Below are positions 52,010-62,334 of a DNA stretch of 64,000 bases, one piece after another. A model generated the notes under the pieces. That model was not told the origin of the DNA, searched no databases, and was given only the letters and a program-made list of their open reading frames with translations. Source of the stretch: Prevotella koreensis (GTDB lineage Bacteria; Bacteroidota; Bacteroidia; Bacteroidales; Bacteroidaceae); assembly GCF_003977605.1 (NCBI RefSeq), contig NZ_RYYU01000001.1, positions 888,863 to 952,862 on the forward strand, read 5' to 3'. Made by a program: the position numbers and the translations under genes. The first letter of the stretch is position 1. Each line of letters begins with the position of its first letter.

Positions 52010-53206
52010 GTGAAACAGATAATAAGTATATTGAAAGTGTTTATATTGGCAATAACAATGCTCAATACAATGCTTTTATATGGACAAAAAAAAGGACTAT
52101 CACCAGACTCTTTGGAGATAAGTTTGCTAACATGTTCGCCACGTCAAAAAGTTTATAGTCTATATGGGCATACCGCAATAAGACTCCGTGACGTGCGCAC
52201 CGGACTTGACGTTGCAGTTAACTATGGTGTGTTTTCATTCGACAAACCATTATTCATACCACGTTTTGTTTTGGGCATAACCGATTATGAAATAGGTGTA
52301 ATACCATTTAAATATTTTATTGCCGAATATAGAGAGGCAGGAAGCAGTATTACCCAACAAGTGCTTAATCTTACATCGGACGAGAAGATGCTTATCTTTG
52401 ATGCGATAGAAACAAACATGTTGCCGGAAAACAAATATTACAGATATAACTTTTTCTACGATAATTGTACCACGAGAGCACGTGATATTCTTACAAGAAA
52501 CATAAACGGTGGCGTGACATACATGCCTCATGAAGGTGGAACTTACAGGGATATTATACACCAAAAGAACGAACAACACCCCTGGGCACGATTCGGAAAT
52601 GACTTATTGCTTGGTATCGGAGCCGACATGGTTACGACACAAGAGCAACGTCAATTCCTACCGGAAAACTTGATGCGCGACTTCGATAAAGCAACAAGAA
52701 ACGATAATCATACCCCATTGACAGATACTACAATGGTAATTCTTGAAGGAGGGACACAAATCATAGAAAATGAATTTCCGTTCACACCTACACAGTGCGC
52801 ACTTTTTTTACTGATAACTACTATTATAATCACAACAATAGAAATTATAAAGAAAAAGAATCTCAGATATTTCGATGCTTTTTTAATGCTATTCACTTCA
52901 ATAATTGGAACACTCCTTTTTCTCATGATTTTCTCACAGCACCCCACGGTGAGAGTTAATCTCCAAATTTTGCTATTAAATCCCCTACCCCTTTTCTTCA
53001 TAAGAAGAATGCTTAAAAGACAAAAAAATAATACTAAGGATTGGCAATATATAATATGGACTATGCTGATTTGCCTATTCTTTGTCGGGGGCTTTTTTCA
53101 GTCGTATGCAGAAGGAATGTATATTTTGGCATTATCTTTGCTCATTAGAAACTTGAAAGGCATTCTTTTGTATTACAGAAATGCTTCCGTTACATCTAAG
53201 GAATGA
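52010..53206 (+). CDS. Lnb-like (DUF4105) membrane protein
   Basis: This 398-residue protein has a signal/anchor region (VFILAITMLNTMLLYG) and a periplasmic DUF4105 domain, a family now linked in some Bacteroidetes to lipoprotein N-acylation (Lnb). The probable catalytic pair is His54 in SLYGHTAIRL and Cys153 in FFYDNCTTRARDI. The C-terminus carries four membrane segments (LFLLITTIIITTIEII, LFTSIIGTLLFLMIF, WTMLICLFFVGGFF, MYILALSLLI). The start is a GTG at 52010, adjacent to a promoter box; ATG codons at 52058 and 52067 would lose most of the signal. The biochemical role is inferred from the family only. Confidence 0.85.
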   Translation: MKQIISILKVFILAITMLNTMLLYGQKKGLSPDSLEISLLTCSPRQKVYSLYGHTAIRLRDVRTGLDVAVNYGVFSFDKPLFIPRFVLGITDYEIGVIPFKYFIAEYREAGSSITQQVLNLTSDEKMLIFDAIETNMLPENKYYRYNFFYDNCTTRARDILTRNINGGVTYMPHEGGTYRDIIHQKNEQHPWARFGNDLLLGIGADMVTTQEQRQFLPENLMRDFDKATRNDNHTPLTDTTMVILEGGTQIIENEFPFTPTQCALFLLITTIIITTIEIIKKKNLRYFDAFLMLFTSIIGTLLFLMIFSQHPTVRVNLQILLLNPLPLFFIRRMLKRQKNNTKDWQYIIWTMLICLFFVGGFFQSYAEGMYILALSLLIRNLKGILLYYRNASVTSKE

Positions 53207-53248
53207 CACGGATACGAAACAAGGAACATCAAAACAATACTTTATAGT

Positions 53249-54667
53249 ATGCGAAATGACTTATTAAAGTTAAACAGACGATACTTGGCGGCAACCCTGC
53301 TTGCGATTATATCCACAGGACTTCAAGCACAACAAACCTCAAAGCCGAGGCTTGTGATAAGTATCGCAATTAACCGAATGACATCAGAAAGTATTGAAGA
53401 CTACTGCAACGATCTTGAGAGCGACGGAATACGCCAACTTATTGAATATGGGAAAGTATATACTTCAGCAAAAATGCCATTCGCACCTGCTGACATTGCA
53501 TCTGCCATAACTACAATATATACAGGTACAACACCATACTATAATGGTATAGCCAACGCACAGTGGCTTGACAGAAATTCGCTAAGAACGGTTTCTTGTG
53601 TTGACGACAACAAGTATCGTGGCATAGGCTCAAGTGATGGCGGTTCGGCAACGAACGTGCTATCATCGATGATTGGCGATGAATTGAAAGCAAAGAGCGA
53701 AAATCGAGGCATGGTATATTCTATTGCCTCAAATCGTGAAGCAGCCATTTTGTCTGCATGTCACTCTGCCAATTGTGCTTTTTGGATTAACGACAAAACA
53801 AGAAGTTGGAGCACTTCCACATATTATCCAGAAGGGCTTCCTAACTGGCTTCCCAACATAGAAAAAAAGGAAAACACATCAACATTATCTGATAATAATT
53901 ATCTTATTGCAAATGCAGCAATAAGTTGTATTGCAAATTATTCATTAGGAAAAGATGATGATAGTGACATTTTGGCACTGACATTCGATGTTGCAGACAA
54001 ACTCAGCTCTTATAAAGAACTTGACAAAGACATAAGCCGTATTATTAAAATGGCAAAAAGTGCAGTGGGAGAAGAGCATCTGCTTATTGTTACGACCGGA
54101 ACAGGCTTGTATCCGGAACGGAACATCGACTACGAACAATTAAGAATACCGAATGGGAAATACTATATAAATCGTTCTGCCAAACTGCTTGAACTATATC
54201 TTAATGCCATATACGGACAAGGAAAATATGTTGAGGGATGCCTGAATAATCAGATATATCTCAACACCAAACTTGCCGAACAGAAAAGAATAGAATTAAG
54301 AGAATTGTTTACTCGTTCACAATCCTTTTTGCTTGAGAGTTCCGGTGTAAGTGATGTCTTTACAAGACACGGTTTACAAACGGCAAGTTCGGATATGCTT
54401 ATGGCAATGCGAAATTCATTCAACAGCAATACCGGAGGAGATTTGATAGTCTTTACACAACCAGGCTGGACATTGGTTAACGAAGAAGTAAAACAAGAGA
54501 TAAAGACTCATATCGCATCAGCAGTATTCCCGATTATCATTTGGGGAGCCGGTACTAAAGCAGAGCGAATAGACATTCCGGTTTCAGCAGAACAAATATC
54601 ACCCACAATATCCAAAGCAATAAGAATAAGGGCACCTAATGCCTGCATGGCTATTCCTTTGAGATAA
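53249..54667 (+). CDS. Degenerate alkaline phosphatase-superfamily protein
   Basis: This 472-residue secreted protein has a signal peptide ending STGLQAQ and the architecture of PafA-like/type I phosphodiesterase proteins (PRLVISIAINRM, TTIYTGTTPYYNGIANAQWLDR, SSDGGSATNVLSSMIGDELKAKS). The active site appears lost: the first metal-binding Asp is Asn42 (IAINRM). The usual Thr-x-Thr-x-Pro-Gly-His-Ala nucleophile segment is replaced by PADIASAI near residues 80-87. The place of the metal-binding ADHG reads TGTGLYPERN. It probably acts as a non-catalytic binding or scaffolding protein in the envelope. It follows the Lnb-like gene by 42 bp. Confidence 0.8.
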   Translation: MRNDLLKLNRRYLAATLLAIISTGLQAQQTSKPRLVISIAINRMTSESIEDYCNDLESDGIRQLIEYGKVYTSAKMPFAPADIASAITTIYTGTTPYYNGIANAQWLDRNSLRTVSCVDDNKYRGIGSSDGGSATNVLSSMIGDELKAKSENRGMVYSIASNREAAILSACHSANCAFWINDKTRSWSTSTYYPEGLPNWLPNIEKKENTSTLSDNNYLIANAAISCIANYSLGKDDDSDILALTFDVADKLSSYKELDKDISRIIKMAKSAVGEEHLLIVTTGTGLYPERNIDYEQLRIPNGKYYINRSAKLLELYLNAIYGQGKYVEGCLNNQIYLNTKLAEQKRIELRELFTRSQSFLLESSGVSDVFTRHGLQTASSDMLMAMRNSFNSNTGGDLIVFTQPGWTLVNEEVKQEIKTHIASAVFPIIIWGAGTKAERIDIPVSAEQISPTISKAIRIRAPNACMAIPLR

Positions 54668-54727
54668 TTTTAATACCTCAAATTCCACTTTTGTATTTAT
54701 TTTATGCGCAAATAGCGAAATATTTCG

Positions 54728-54735
54728 TAACTTTG
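54728..54735 (+). promoter_or_regulatory. secA promoter -7 box
   Basis: TAACTTTG followed by C, about 41 bp upstream of the secA ATG. Confidence 0.6.
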
Positions 54736-54776
54736 CCGCTCGATTTTATTATGTAACAACAAATTAAATATAAGAT

Positions 54777-57700
54777 ATGAACTTAAACAAATTGTTAACT
54801 TCGTTGTTTGGAAACAAGTCAACAAGAGACATGAAACTTGTGAAGCCTCTCGTGGAAAAGGTAAAACAGGTTTATCCGGAAATTAAGAAACTCGATAATG
54901 ACGCACTTCGCGCCAAGACCAAGGAGATACAATCATACGTCCAAGGTTCTTCAAAAGAACAACAACAAAAGATTGCCGACCTGAAATCAAAGATTGAATC
55001 AACACCGATTGATGAACGTGAAGAAATTTTCAATCAAATAGACAAATTAGAAAAAGATATCCTCGAAATTTACGAGAAAGCCCTTGATGAGGTAATGCCT
55101 GTGGCATTCAGTATAGTAAAAGAAACGGCTCGCCGATTTTCGGAAAACGAGGAAGTGGTTGTCACTGCAACAGAGTTCGACCGTGAACTTGCAACAACAA
55201 AGGACTTCGTAAGAATCGAGGAGGATAAGGCTATATATAAAAACCATTGGATGGCCGGAGGAAACGATCTCAAGTGGGAAATGGTTCACTATGATGTGCA
55301 GTTATTCGGCGGAATTGTGTTGCATCAAGGAAAGATTGCAGAAATGGCAACCGGTGAGGGAAAGACACTTGTTGCAACACTTCCGGTATTCTTGAACGCT
55401 TTGACAGGTAACGGCGTGCATGTTGTTACAGTGAATGATTACCTCGCAAAGCGTGACTCTGAGTGGATGGGACCTCTCTATATGTTCAACGGATTGTCTG
55501 TTGACTGTATCGACAAACACAGACCAAATTCACAAGAAAGACGCAAAGCATATCAGGCAGACATCACTTTCGGAACAAACAATGAATTCGGATTTGACTA
55601 TCTGCGCGACAATATGGCTATTAGCCCGGCTGACCTTGTGCAGAGAAGCCACAACTATGCAATCGTCGATGAGGTTGACTCAGTGCTTATCGATGATGCT
55701 CGTACTCCGCTTATTATTTCCGGTCCGGTACCTAATGGAGGCGACCAAATGTTCGAAGAATATCAACCGCTCGTTGAACGTCTCGTTGAAGTACAGAGAA
55801 AACTTGCGTCACAATACCTTTCAGATGCAAAAAGACTTATTACCGAGGGAACAAGAATGACCGAAGAAGGAAACAAGGAAGGACAAAAGAAACTTGAAGA
55901 AGGCTTCCTCGCACTATACCGTTCTCACAAAGCACTACCTAAGAGCAAACCTCTCATAAAGTATCTATCGGAAGAGGGTATCAAGACAGGAATGCTCAAG
56001 ACCGAAGAGTATTACATGGAGAACAACAATCGTCATATGCCTGAAGCAATAGAGCCACTTTATTTCGTTGTTGACGAGAAATTAAATAGCGTTGACTTGA
56101 CCGATAAAGGTACAGATTGGCTGGCAAAACAGGTGAACGACCGAGAACTATTCGTGCTTCCGGATATAACCACAGAGATGTCACAACTCGAAGCACAGCA
56201 GATGAGTGATGAGGAGAAAGTGGCAAAGAAAGACGAAATGCTCAGCCACTATGGCGTACAGAGCGAACGTGTACATACCTTGCAGCAACTACTGAAAGCA
56301 TACACGATGTTCAACAAGGATGACGAATATGTCGTTATGGATGGTGAAGTAAAAATCGTTGATGAACAGACCGGACGTATCATGGAAGGTCGACAGTGGA
56401 GCGACGGACTGCATCAGGCCATTGAGGCAAAGGAGCATGTTAAGATAAAAGAAGCCACTCAGACATTTGCAACAATAACATTGCAGAATTATTTCCGCAT
56501 GTACCACAAACTGTCAGGTATGACAGGTACTGCAAGTACAGAAGCTGGAGAATTTTGGGACATATACAAACTTGATGTAGTTGAGATTCCTACGAATAAG
56601 CCTATATTAAGGAACGACATGAACGACCGCGTATATAAAACTGCACGCGAAAAATATAATGCCGTAATCGACGAGATACAAGCGATGAGAGAGGCCGGCC
56701 GACCAACCCTCGTTGGTACCACAAGCGTAGAGATTTCAGAATTGCTCAGTAGAATGCTTGATTTGCGTAAGATTCCGCATCAGGTGCTCAATGCGAAACT
56801 GCATCAACGCGAGGCCGACATTGTGGCAAATGCCGGACAGAGCATTGATGGACTCGGAGCAGTGACCATAGCAACAAACATGGCAGGTCGTGGTACCGAC
56901 ATCAAATTGTCGAAAGAGGTAAAAGATGCCGGAGGTCTCGCGATTATCGGTACAGAGAGACACGAAAGTCGTCGCGTTGACAGACAGTTAAGAGGACGTG
57001 CAGGCCGACAAGGTGACCCTGGTTCGTCAGTATTCTACGTATCGCTTGAAGACAAACTTATGCGTTTGTTTGCATCAGAGAGAATAGCAAAAATCATGGA
57101 TCGCCTGCACTTCGATGACGGCGAACGCCTTGAGCACTCAATGATTTCAAACAGTATTGAGCGAGCACAGAAGAAAGTCGAAGAAAATAACTTCGGAATA
57201 CGTAAACGATTGCTCGAATATGATGATGTGATGAATACTCAGCGTACCATCGTTTATAAGAACAGACGACATGCACTTATGGGAGAGCGCATTGGAATGG
57301 ACATTGCAAATCTGATATGGAACCGCGTTGAAAGCATCATTGAAAACAACGACTATGAAGGATGCAAGGAACAGTTCATAAAAGTGATGGCAATGGAATG
57401 TCCGTTCACTGAAGAGCAGTTACTGAACGATGACCACGACAAACTCACAGAAAAAACATACCAAAGTGCAATAGAAGCATTCGAACGTAAGACTGAAAGA
57501 ATACAAAGCGTGGCATGGCCGGTAATAAAACAGGTATATGAAAACCAAGGTGCAATGTACGAGCGCATAATGGTACCGGTAACGGACGGAAAGAGAGTAT
57601 TCCAAATACCATGCGAACTGAAAGAAGCATACGAGACAGAAGGCAAGAGCGTGATAAGACAGTTTGAAAAATCTATCATGTTGCATATCATTGACGACTG

Positions 57701-58124
57701 TTGGAAAGAAAATCTAAGGCAACTTGACGAACTGAAGCACAGTGTTCAGAATGCAAGTTATGAACAGAAAGACCCGCTCGTGATATTCAAACTTGAGAGT
57801 GCAGAACTCTTTAAGGAGAATATGGTTGACCAAAACAACAATCGCATTCTCAGTATTCTGATGCGTGGACAGATTCCGGAACTGCAACAGGAAGAGGTAC
57901 GCGAGGCTGCTCCAGAACAACGCTCACAACGATACAATGAGCAGAAAGGATCAGATCTTGTTGACCACGACCAGCAAGCAGCCGCACAACACGACACACG
58001 TGAAAGTGCAGAGCAGAAACGACGCATGCCGATAATGCGCGAGAAACTGCCGGGAAGAAACGATCCATGTCCTTGCGGAAGCGGAAAGAAGTTCAAGAAC
58101 TGCCACGGACGAGGTGTGTCATAA
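54777..58124 (+). CDS. secA: Preprotein translocase ATPase SecA
   Basis: SecA drives protein export through SecYEG. At 1115 residues it is longer than E. coli SecA, as usual in Bacteroidetes. It shows Walker [14 protein letters not shown] near residue 195, [61 protein letters not shown], and the C-terminal zinc-binding SEC-C motif [15 protein letters not shown] Gln/Glu-rich insertion lies between residues 340 and 390. It has its own promoter and is followed 14 bp later by an ABC ATPase gene. Confidence 0.98.
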   Translation: MNLNKLLTSLFGNKSTRDMKLVKPLVEKVKQVYPEIKKLDNDALRAKTKEIQSYVQGSSKEQQQKIADLKSKIESTPIDEREEIFNQIDKLEKDILEIYEKALDEVMPVAFSIVKETARRFSENEEVVVTATEFDRELATTKDFVRIEEDKAIYKNHWMAGGNDLKWEMVHYDVQLFGGIVLHQGKIAEMATGEGKTLVATLPVFLNALTGNGVHVVTVNDYLAKRDSEWMGPLYMFNGLSVDCIDKHRPNSQERRKAYQADITFGTNNEFGFDYLRDNMAISPADLVQRSHNYAIVDEVDSVLIDDARTPLIISGPVPNGGDQMFEEYQPLVERLVEVQRKLASQYLSDAKRLITEGTRMTEEGNKEGQKKLEEGFLALYRSHKALPKSKPLIKYLSEEGIKTGMLKTEEYYMENNNRHMPEAIEPLYFVVDEKLNSVDLTDKGTDWLAKQVNDRELFVLPDITTEMSQLEAQQMSDEEKVAKKDEMLSHYGVQSERVHTLQQLLKAYTMFNKDDEYVVMDGEVKIVDEQTGRIMEGRQWSDGLHQAIEAKEHVKIKEATQTFATITLQNYFRMYHKLSGMTGTASTEAGEFWDIYKLDVVEIPTNKPILRNDMNDRVYKTAREKYNAVIDEIQAMREAGRPTLVGTTSVEISELLSRMLDLRKIPHQVLNAKLHQREADIVANAGQSIDGLGAVTIATNMAGRGTDIKLSKEVKDAGGLAIIGTERHESRRVDRQLRGRAGRQGDPGSSVFYVSLEDKLMRLFASERIAKIMDRLHFDDGERLEHSMISNSIERAQKKVEENNFGIRKRLLEYDDVMNTQRTIVYKNRRHALMGERIGMDIANLIWNRVESIIENNDYEGCKEQFIKVMAMECPFTEEQLLNDDHDKLTEKTYQSAIEAFERKTERIQSVAWPVIKQVYENQGAMYERIMVPVTDGKRVFQIPCELKEAYETEGKSVIRQFEKSIMLHIIDDCWKENLRQLDELKHSVQNASYEQKDPLVIFKLESAELFKENMVDQNNNRILSILMRGQIPELQQEEVREAAPEQRSQRYNEQKGSDLVDHDQQAAAQHDTRESAEQKRRMPIMREKLPGRNDPCPCGSGKKFKNCHGRGVS

Positions 58125-58138
58125 AAAGTTTTTTGAAC

Positions 58139-58900
58139 ATGAGAATTGATATAAACAATCTCATAAAGACATATAGTAAGAAAAACGTCGTCTCAATTGA
58201 CTCTTTTAGAGTTGACGACGGCGATTTTCTTGGTCTTGTGGGAAATAATGGAGCGGGAAAGACTACATTATTCAGAATGATTGTCGATCTCGTGAAAGCA
58301 GATGAAGGAGAAGTCGCGCTGTCATACATAAATGGTGAAGGAAAGACGGTAACTCTCAATCCTGCACGAAGCGAAGATTGGAAAAACCATACCGGAGCAT
58401 ATATTGACGAGGGATTTCTGATAGATTTTCTGACACCTGAAGAATATTTTCAATTCGTTGCAATGGTTGGCAATGTCTGTGAAGAAGCAATGAAGACTCG
58501 CCTTGAAAAGTTCAATGTTTTCATGGCCGGCGAAATATTGGGGGAAAAGAAACTCATAAGGAATCTATCGGCAGGCAATAAACATAAGGTTGGAATAATT
58601 GCAGCCTTGCTTGCTCAACCACAACTTCTGATACTTGATGAGCCTTTCAATTTCCTCGACCCTACAAGTCAAAACATACTTAAAGACCTACTAACGGAAT
58701 ATAACCGTGACACAAATGCAACGATATTACTCTCAAGCCATAACCTTGCACATACGGTTGATGTATGCACACGCATAGCATTGCTTGAGCACGGAGTTAT
58801 AATCAATGACTTGGAAAACAAAGAAGGTGCTGCTGCCAAAGAACTGGAACAATATTTCACCAATGGTAGTAGTCAAAGCATAACTTCTGATCAGCAATAA
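58139..58900 (+). CDS. ABC transporter ATP-binding protein (orphan)
   Basis: This ABC ATPase of about 253 residues has Walker A GNNGAGKTT, signature LSAGNKHKVG (LSAGN in place of LSGGQ), Walker B LLILDEPFNFLDP, and H-loop LLSSHNL. It is of the BcrA/drug-export kind by length and the slightly altered signature. No permease is encoded beside it: the next gene is tilS on the other strand. The frame is open into secA, but MRIDINNLIKTYSKKN at 58139 is chosen because it is the first start after the secA stop. Partner and substrate are unknown. Confidence 0.85.
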   Translation: MRIDINNLIKTYSKKNVVSIDSFRVDDGDFLGLVGNNGAGKTTLFRMIVDLVKADEGEVALSYINGEGKTVTLNPARSEDWKNHTGAYIDEGFLIDFLTPEEYFQFVAMVGNVCEEAMKTRLEKFNVFMAGEILGEKKLIRNLSAGNKHKVGIIAALLAQPQLLILDEPFNFLDPTSQNILKDLLTEYNRDTNATILLSSHNLAHTVDVCTRIALLEHGVIINDLENKEGAAAKELEQYFTNGSSQSITSDQQ

Positions 58901-58951
58901 ACATAACCATAAAACACATCTAATAAAATCCGGAAGTGTCAAAACATAAGT

Positions 58952-58992
58952 AAACCCCGAAAGTTACTCGTTTAACTTTCGGGGTTTTATTT
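58952..58992. terminator. Terminator between the ABC ATPase and tilS genes
   Basis: A perfect 14-bp stem, AAACCCCGAAAGTT (58952-58965) with AACTTTCGGGGTTT (58974-58987), has an 8-base loop and a T-rich run on the plus strand. The stem sequence is the same as at the right end of the IS at 45411-45445. Confidence 0.85.
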
Positions 58993-59053
58993 GTTAAGCA
59001 AGAAACTTGAGTTACCTGCATTATGAAATACGGGCATATAATTGAAGGAGTTC

Positions 59054-60385
59054 TTAATGAACGTTTATTGATATGACAAGTGCATACGTTGTTTTATTAG
59101 TTATCTTAAATCTCTCATCCGTTCTCTCACCTACAAGCCAAATTATATTTCCAGAAGCATCCTCTAACACCATTTGTTTTTGTTTATCTATCAAAGAGAA
59201 ACGCTTGTCTGTCATATATTTACTTACAAGTTTAGAACCTTTCATGCCAAATGGGAAAAAGCGATCCCCTTTCTCAACATTCCTAAGCAATAACGGAAAT
59301 TTCACGTTTGCAGAGTCAAGTGTTGCCGTAAAATTATCCTTTGAAATATTAAATTCGTTGTTAACTATAACTTTTTCTATTCTAATAGACTTAACATCAT
59401 TGATTATATATTTTCCATGTTCTGGTATTTTAAGACTTATTCTGTTGTTTTCAATCTTTGTAACAATCATTTTTTCACGATCGAACACTAATTGATGAGT
59501 ATCGGAAAGAAATCTTGTACCCGTAGGAAAATCAAGGTTATAACCTATTGACTCTATCTGCTCGGGATTGAATCTGTAATTCTTTAATATATTAAATAAT
59601 GTGTATTCGGGAGAAGCCTCTTTCTTCAGAGCACGTATATCAATATATAAAGAGCCATCGATTAAGTCGGACACTTTTGAAGAAGATGCTTCGATGGATT
59701 CTTTGAAAACCTTGTTTGCCTCATTCATCCTAATCGCTGTTCTAACAATGTTTTGCACCGCAGAAGGATTAATCTTTTCCATCATCGGTATTATATTGAG
59801 CCGAATACTATTCCTTACACAAAAATCATCGAGATTAGAAGAGTCTGTTACATAATCTTGTGACTCTTTCGTTAAGAAATCCTCGATTTCATCGCGTGAA
59901 ACACAGAGCAAAGGTCTGATAATACTGTCCCTTTTCGGCATTATTCCAGCCAATCCTTTTATTCCGGTGCCACGTATAAGATTCATAATAAGCGTTTCGG
60001 CACAATCATTCTGATGGTGAGCAACACATACACCATCTGCCCCAATATCATGCCTTAGGTTCTCGAAAAAAGAATATCTCAGGTTGCGTGCCGCCATTTC
60101 TATGCTTGTCTTGTGCAACAAAGCATAAGAATTTGTATCGAAATGGGCAAGATGTATTTTAATATTTCTTTTCTTACATAATTCGATACAAAATTGTTCA
60201 TCACGTAAAGACTCATCACCTCTTAGATTGAAATTACAATGAACCGACTCTATATTATACCCTAATTTATCCAGAACGAGAAGTAAGCATACGCTATCTG
60301 CACCACCCGACAAGGCAATCAAATATTTTTTTTCCTTTACAAGCAGATTATTGGAAGCGATGAAATGGGCAATTTTTTTTAGCAT
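59054..60385 (-). CDS. tilS: tRNA(Ile)-lysidine synthase
   Basis: TilS attaches lysine to C34 of the tRNA(Ile) that reads AUA. The 443-residue protein has the PP-loop ALSGGADS near residues 25-31, CVAHHQNDCAETLIMNLIRGTGIKGLAGI, and a C-terminal TilS domain (LLLRNVEKGDRFFPFGMKGSKLVSKYMTDKRFSLIDKQKQMVLEDASGNIIWLVGERTDERFKI). It lies 4 bp after the rRNA methyltransferase gene in an operon. Confidence 0.96.
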   Translation of the reverse strand: MLKKIAHFIASNNLLVKEKKYLIALSGGADSVCLLLVLDKLGYNIESVHCNFNLRGDESLRDEQFCIELCKKRNIKIHLAHFDTNSYALLHKTSIEMAARNLRYSFFENLRHDIGADGVCVAHHQNDCAETLIMNLIRGTGIKGLAGIMPKRDSIIRPLLCVSRDEIEDFLTKESQDYVTDSSNLDDFCVRNSIRLNIIPMMEKINPSAVQNIVRTAIRMNEANKVFKESIEASSSKVSDLIDGSLYIDIRALKKEASPEYTLFNILKNYRFNPEQIESIGYNLDFPTGTRFLSDTHQLVFDREKMIVTKIENNRISLKIPEHGKYIINDVKSIRIEKVIVNNEFNISKDNFTATLDSANVKFPLLLRNVEKGDRFFPFGMKGSKLVSKYMTDKRFSLIDKQKQMVLEDASGNIIWLVGERTDERFKITNKTTYALVISINVH

Positions 60386-60389
60386 GTCT

Positions 60390-61571
60390 TCATTCTACAT
60401 ATAAAACAAGTCCTTTCAGATATTCTCCTTCCGGATGATAGATGTTTATCGGGTGATCGGCAGGTTGATGTAATTGATGAAGAATCCTTACTTCCCTTCC
60501 GGCCAATGCTGCAGCAGTAAACACCGCGTTACGGAAATTATCCTTTGTAACCACTTGACTACAACTGAACGTAAACAATATTCCTCCCGGTCGTATGCGT
60601 TGCATAGCCTTTAAATTAAGTCTTGTATATCCTTTCAACGCATTATGCAGAGCATTGCGATGTTTCGCAAAAGCAGGAGGATCGAGAATTATAAGGTCAT
60701 AGACATCATCTGCCTTATCAAGAAACTTAAATGCATCTTCACAATAAGCAGCATGGCGTTTGTCTTCCGGAAAATTCAGTTCGACATTAGCATTGGTCAA
60801 TTCAATAGCCTTGGCACTGCTATCCACGGAATGAACCACCCTTGCACCGCCACGCATTGCATAGACAGAAAAACCTCCGGTATAACAAAACATATTCAAT
60901 ATTGTCTTACCTTTGGAATAACGTTCAAGCAAAGAGCGGTTTTCTCTTTGGTCAATGAAAAATCCTGTCTTTTGTCCCTTTAGCCAATCAACATTAAATT
61001 TCAATCCATTCTCTACAGCAGTATTATTCTCGCTTCTTCCATAAATAAAACCATTTTCCTGGCCGAGTTCAGCCTTGAATGGCAATGTTGTCTCGCTTTT
61101 ATAAAATACGTTCTTTATCCGTTCTCCCATAACGTTCATTAGAACTTTTGCAATAATATTCCTACAAACATGCATACCAACGCTATGAGCCTGCATAACA
61201 GCCGTTTCACCATAACAATCTATCACTAATCCGGGAAGATTATCCCCCTCTCCATGAACAAGGCGATAGGTATTGTTGGCCGGATTATCAGCCACACCGA
61301 TACTTTTCCTCATTGCGAAAGCCATTACAAGTCGTTCTGTGAAGAAATTCTCATCAATTTCAATTTCTTCAAAAGACAACACTCTAACAGCAATAGAGCC
61401 TATCTGATAATGCCCAATAGCGATAAAATCGCCATTTTCTTTAATTACGCGCACCGTATCACCTTCATCAATCCCATCCTCACAATGCTTTATTGCACCA
61501 GAGAATATCCAAGGATGAAACCTCTTCAGACTTTCGTCTTTTCCTTTCTTTATCGTTATTGTCTTATACAT
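60390..61571 (-). CDS. Class I SAM-dependent rRNA methyltransferase (RlmI-like)
   Basis: This 393-residue cytoplasmic enzyme of the COG1092 (RlmI, 23S m5C) family has an N-terminal PUA-like domain (RFHPWIFSGAIKHCEDGIDEGDTVRVIKENGDFIAIGHYQ) and a SAM-binding core (TILNMFCYTGGFSVYAMRGGARVVHSVDSS). The catalytic region is LIILDPPAFAKHRNAL, and the C-terminal CSQVVTKDNF carries a Cys of the kind expected for an m5C enzyme. The end at 60390 abuts tilS and the start follows an exonuclease gene by 24 bp. Confidence 0.93.
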   Translation of the reverse strand: MYKTITIKKGKDESLKRFHPWIFSGAIKHCEDGIDEGDTVRVIKENGDFIAIGHYQIGSIAVRVLSFEEIEIDENFFTERLVMAFAMRKSIGVADNPANNTYRLVHGEGDNLPGLVIDCYGETAVMQAHSVGMHVCRNIIAKVLMNVMGERIKNVFYKSETTLPFKAELGQENGFIYGRSENNTAVENGLKFNVDWLKGQKTGFFIDQRENRSLLERYSKGKTILNMFCYTGGFSVYAMRGGARVVHSVDSSAKAIELTNANVELNFPEDKRHAAYCEDAFKFLDKADDVYDLIILDPPAFAKHRNALHNALKGYTRLNLKAMQRIRPGGILFTFSCSQVVTKDNFRNAVFTAAALAGREVRILHQLHQPADHPINIYHPEGEYLKGLVLYVE

Positions 61572-61595
61572 TTTCTCTATTTGTATTATCTCTTC

Positions 61596-62216
61596 TTATT
61601 CAGTGACTTTCATCAAAGTATAATCTCCTGTGGTTTTCAGTCTTACGAGTTCCTCATAAAGCATTATGCAAGCCCATGCATCAGTAGCAGCATATCGTTT
61701 CTGTTTTTCCTGAAGAATATCATTTTCCCAATTTGAAAGTTGTTGACTTTTGCTTATTCTCTGTCCAATAAGGTTGGCATATAGTTTCTGAAGACTCATG
61801 TCCTCAATTCCAATCTCGTTGACATGCTTCTGCAAATCTATGAAATATCCCGGTTTAAATAGTCTTCTACCTTGTAAAGAATGAATATCGTCATTAAGAG
61901 AAAGACCAATTTTAGGCACGTTCTTGTCTTCGAGCAGTCTTATGAGTGCGGGAGTAAGGTCGGTATGGTTTAATCGGAATAAGAAACAAGTGTCAAAAGT
62001 AGATACTTGCAGCAATGCCACTTTATGCGTGATTCCACGCTTGAATGACGGTCTTGTCTCTGTATCAATGCCAAGTATAGGCATTGATAATAGGTAATCA
62101 ACTGCTTTATCTGTCTCTCCGGCAGTCAATATCGTAATTATTCTTCCTTCAAATAAAACTCTCGGAAGTGATGAGATTAATTTTTTATCAAACTTGTTAT
62201 ATATTGTTTTCTTCAT
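61596..62216 (-). CDS. 3'-5' exonuclease (DEDDy family)
   Basis: This 206-residue exonuclease has the DEDDy residues: Asp and Glu in GIDTETRPSFK, Asp in GLSLNDDIHSL, and Tyr and Asp in RYAATDAWACI. It is of the short RNase D/Werner-exonuclease type common in Bacteroidetes; whether it acts on RNA or DNA is not known. It is the first gene of an operon with the RlmI-like gene and tilS, which favours a role in RNA metabolism. Confidence 0.92.
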   Translation of the reverse strand: MKKTIYNKFDKKLISSLPRVLFEGRIITILTAGETDKAVDYLLSMPILGIDTETRPSFKRGITHKVALLQVSTFDTCFLFRLNHTDLTPALIRLLEDKNVPKIGLSLNDDIHSLQGRRLFKPGYFIDLQKHVNEIGIEDMSLQKLYANLIGQRISKSQQLSNWENDILQEKQKRYAATDAWACIMLYEELVRLKTTGDYTLMKVTE

Positions 62217-62236
62217 CTTTTCGACTTTACAAAGTG

Positions 62237-62244
62237 CAAAATTA
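62237..62244 (-). promoter_or_regulatory. Promoter -7 box of the exonuclease-tilS operon
   Basis: TAATTTTG followed by C on the minus strand, about 21 bp upstream of the start codon. It diverges from the ftsK promoter. Confidence 0.65.
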
Positions 62245-62287
62245 GCAAAAAAAAGCGATTATATACGCTTTTCTTATATTTTTCAAT

Positions 62288-62295
62288 TAATTTTG
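62288..62295 (+). promoter_or_regulatory. ftsK promoter -7 box
   Basis: TAATTTTG followed by C, about 39 bp upstream of the ftsK ATG. Confidence 0.65.
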
Positions 62296-62334
62296 CACCA
62301 AATAATAAGAAGTTTCGAGACAAGACATATCATA

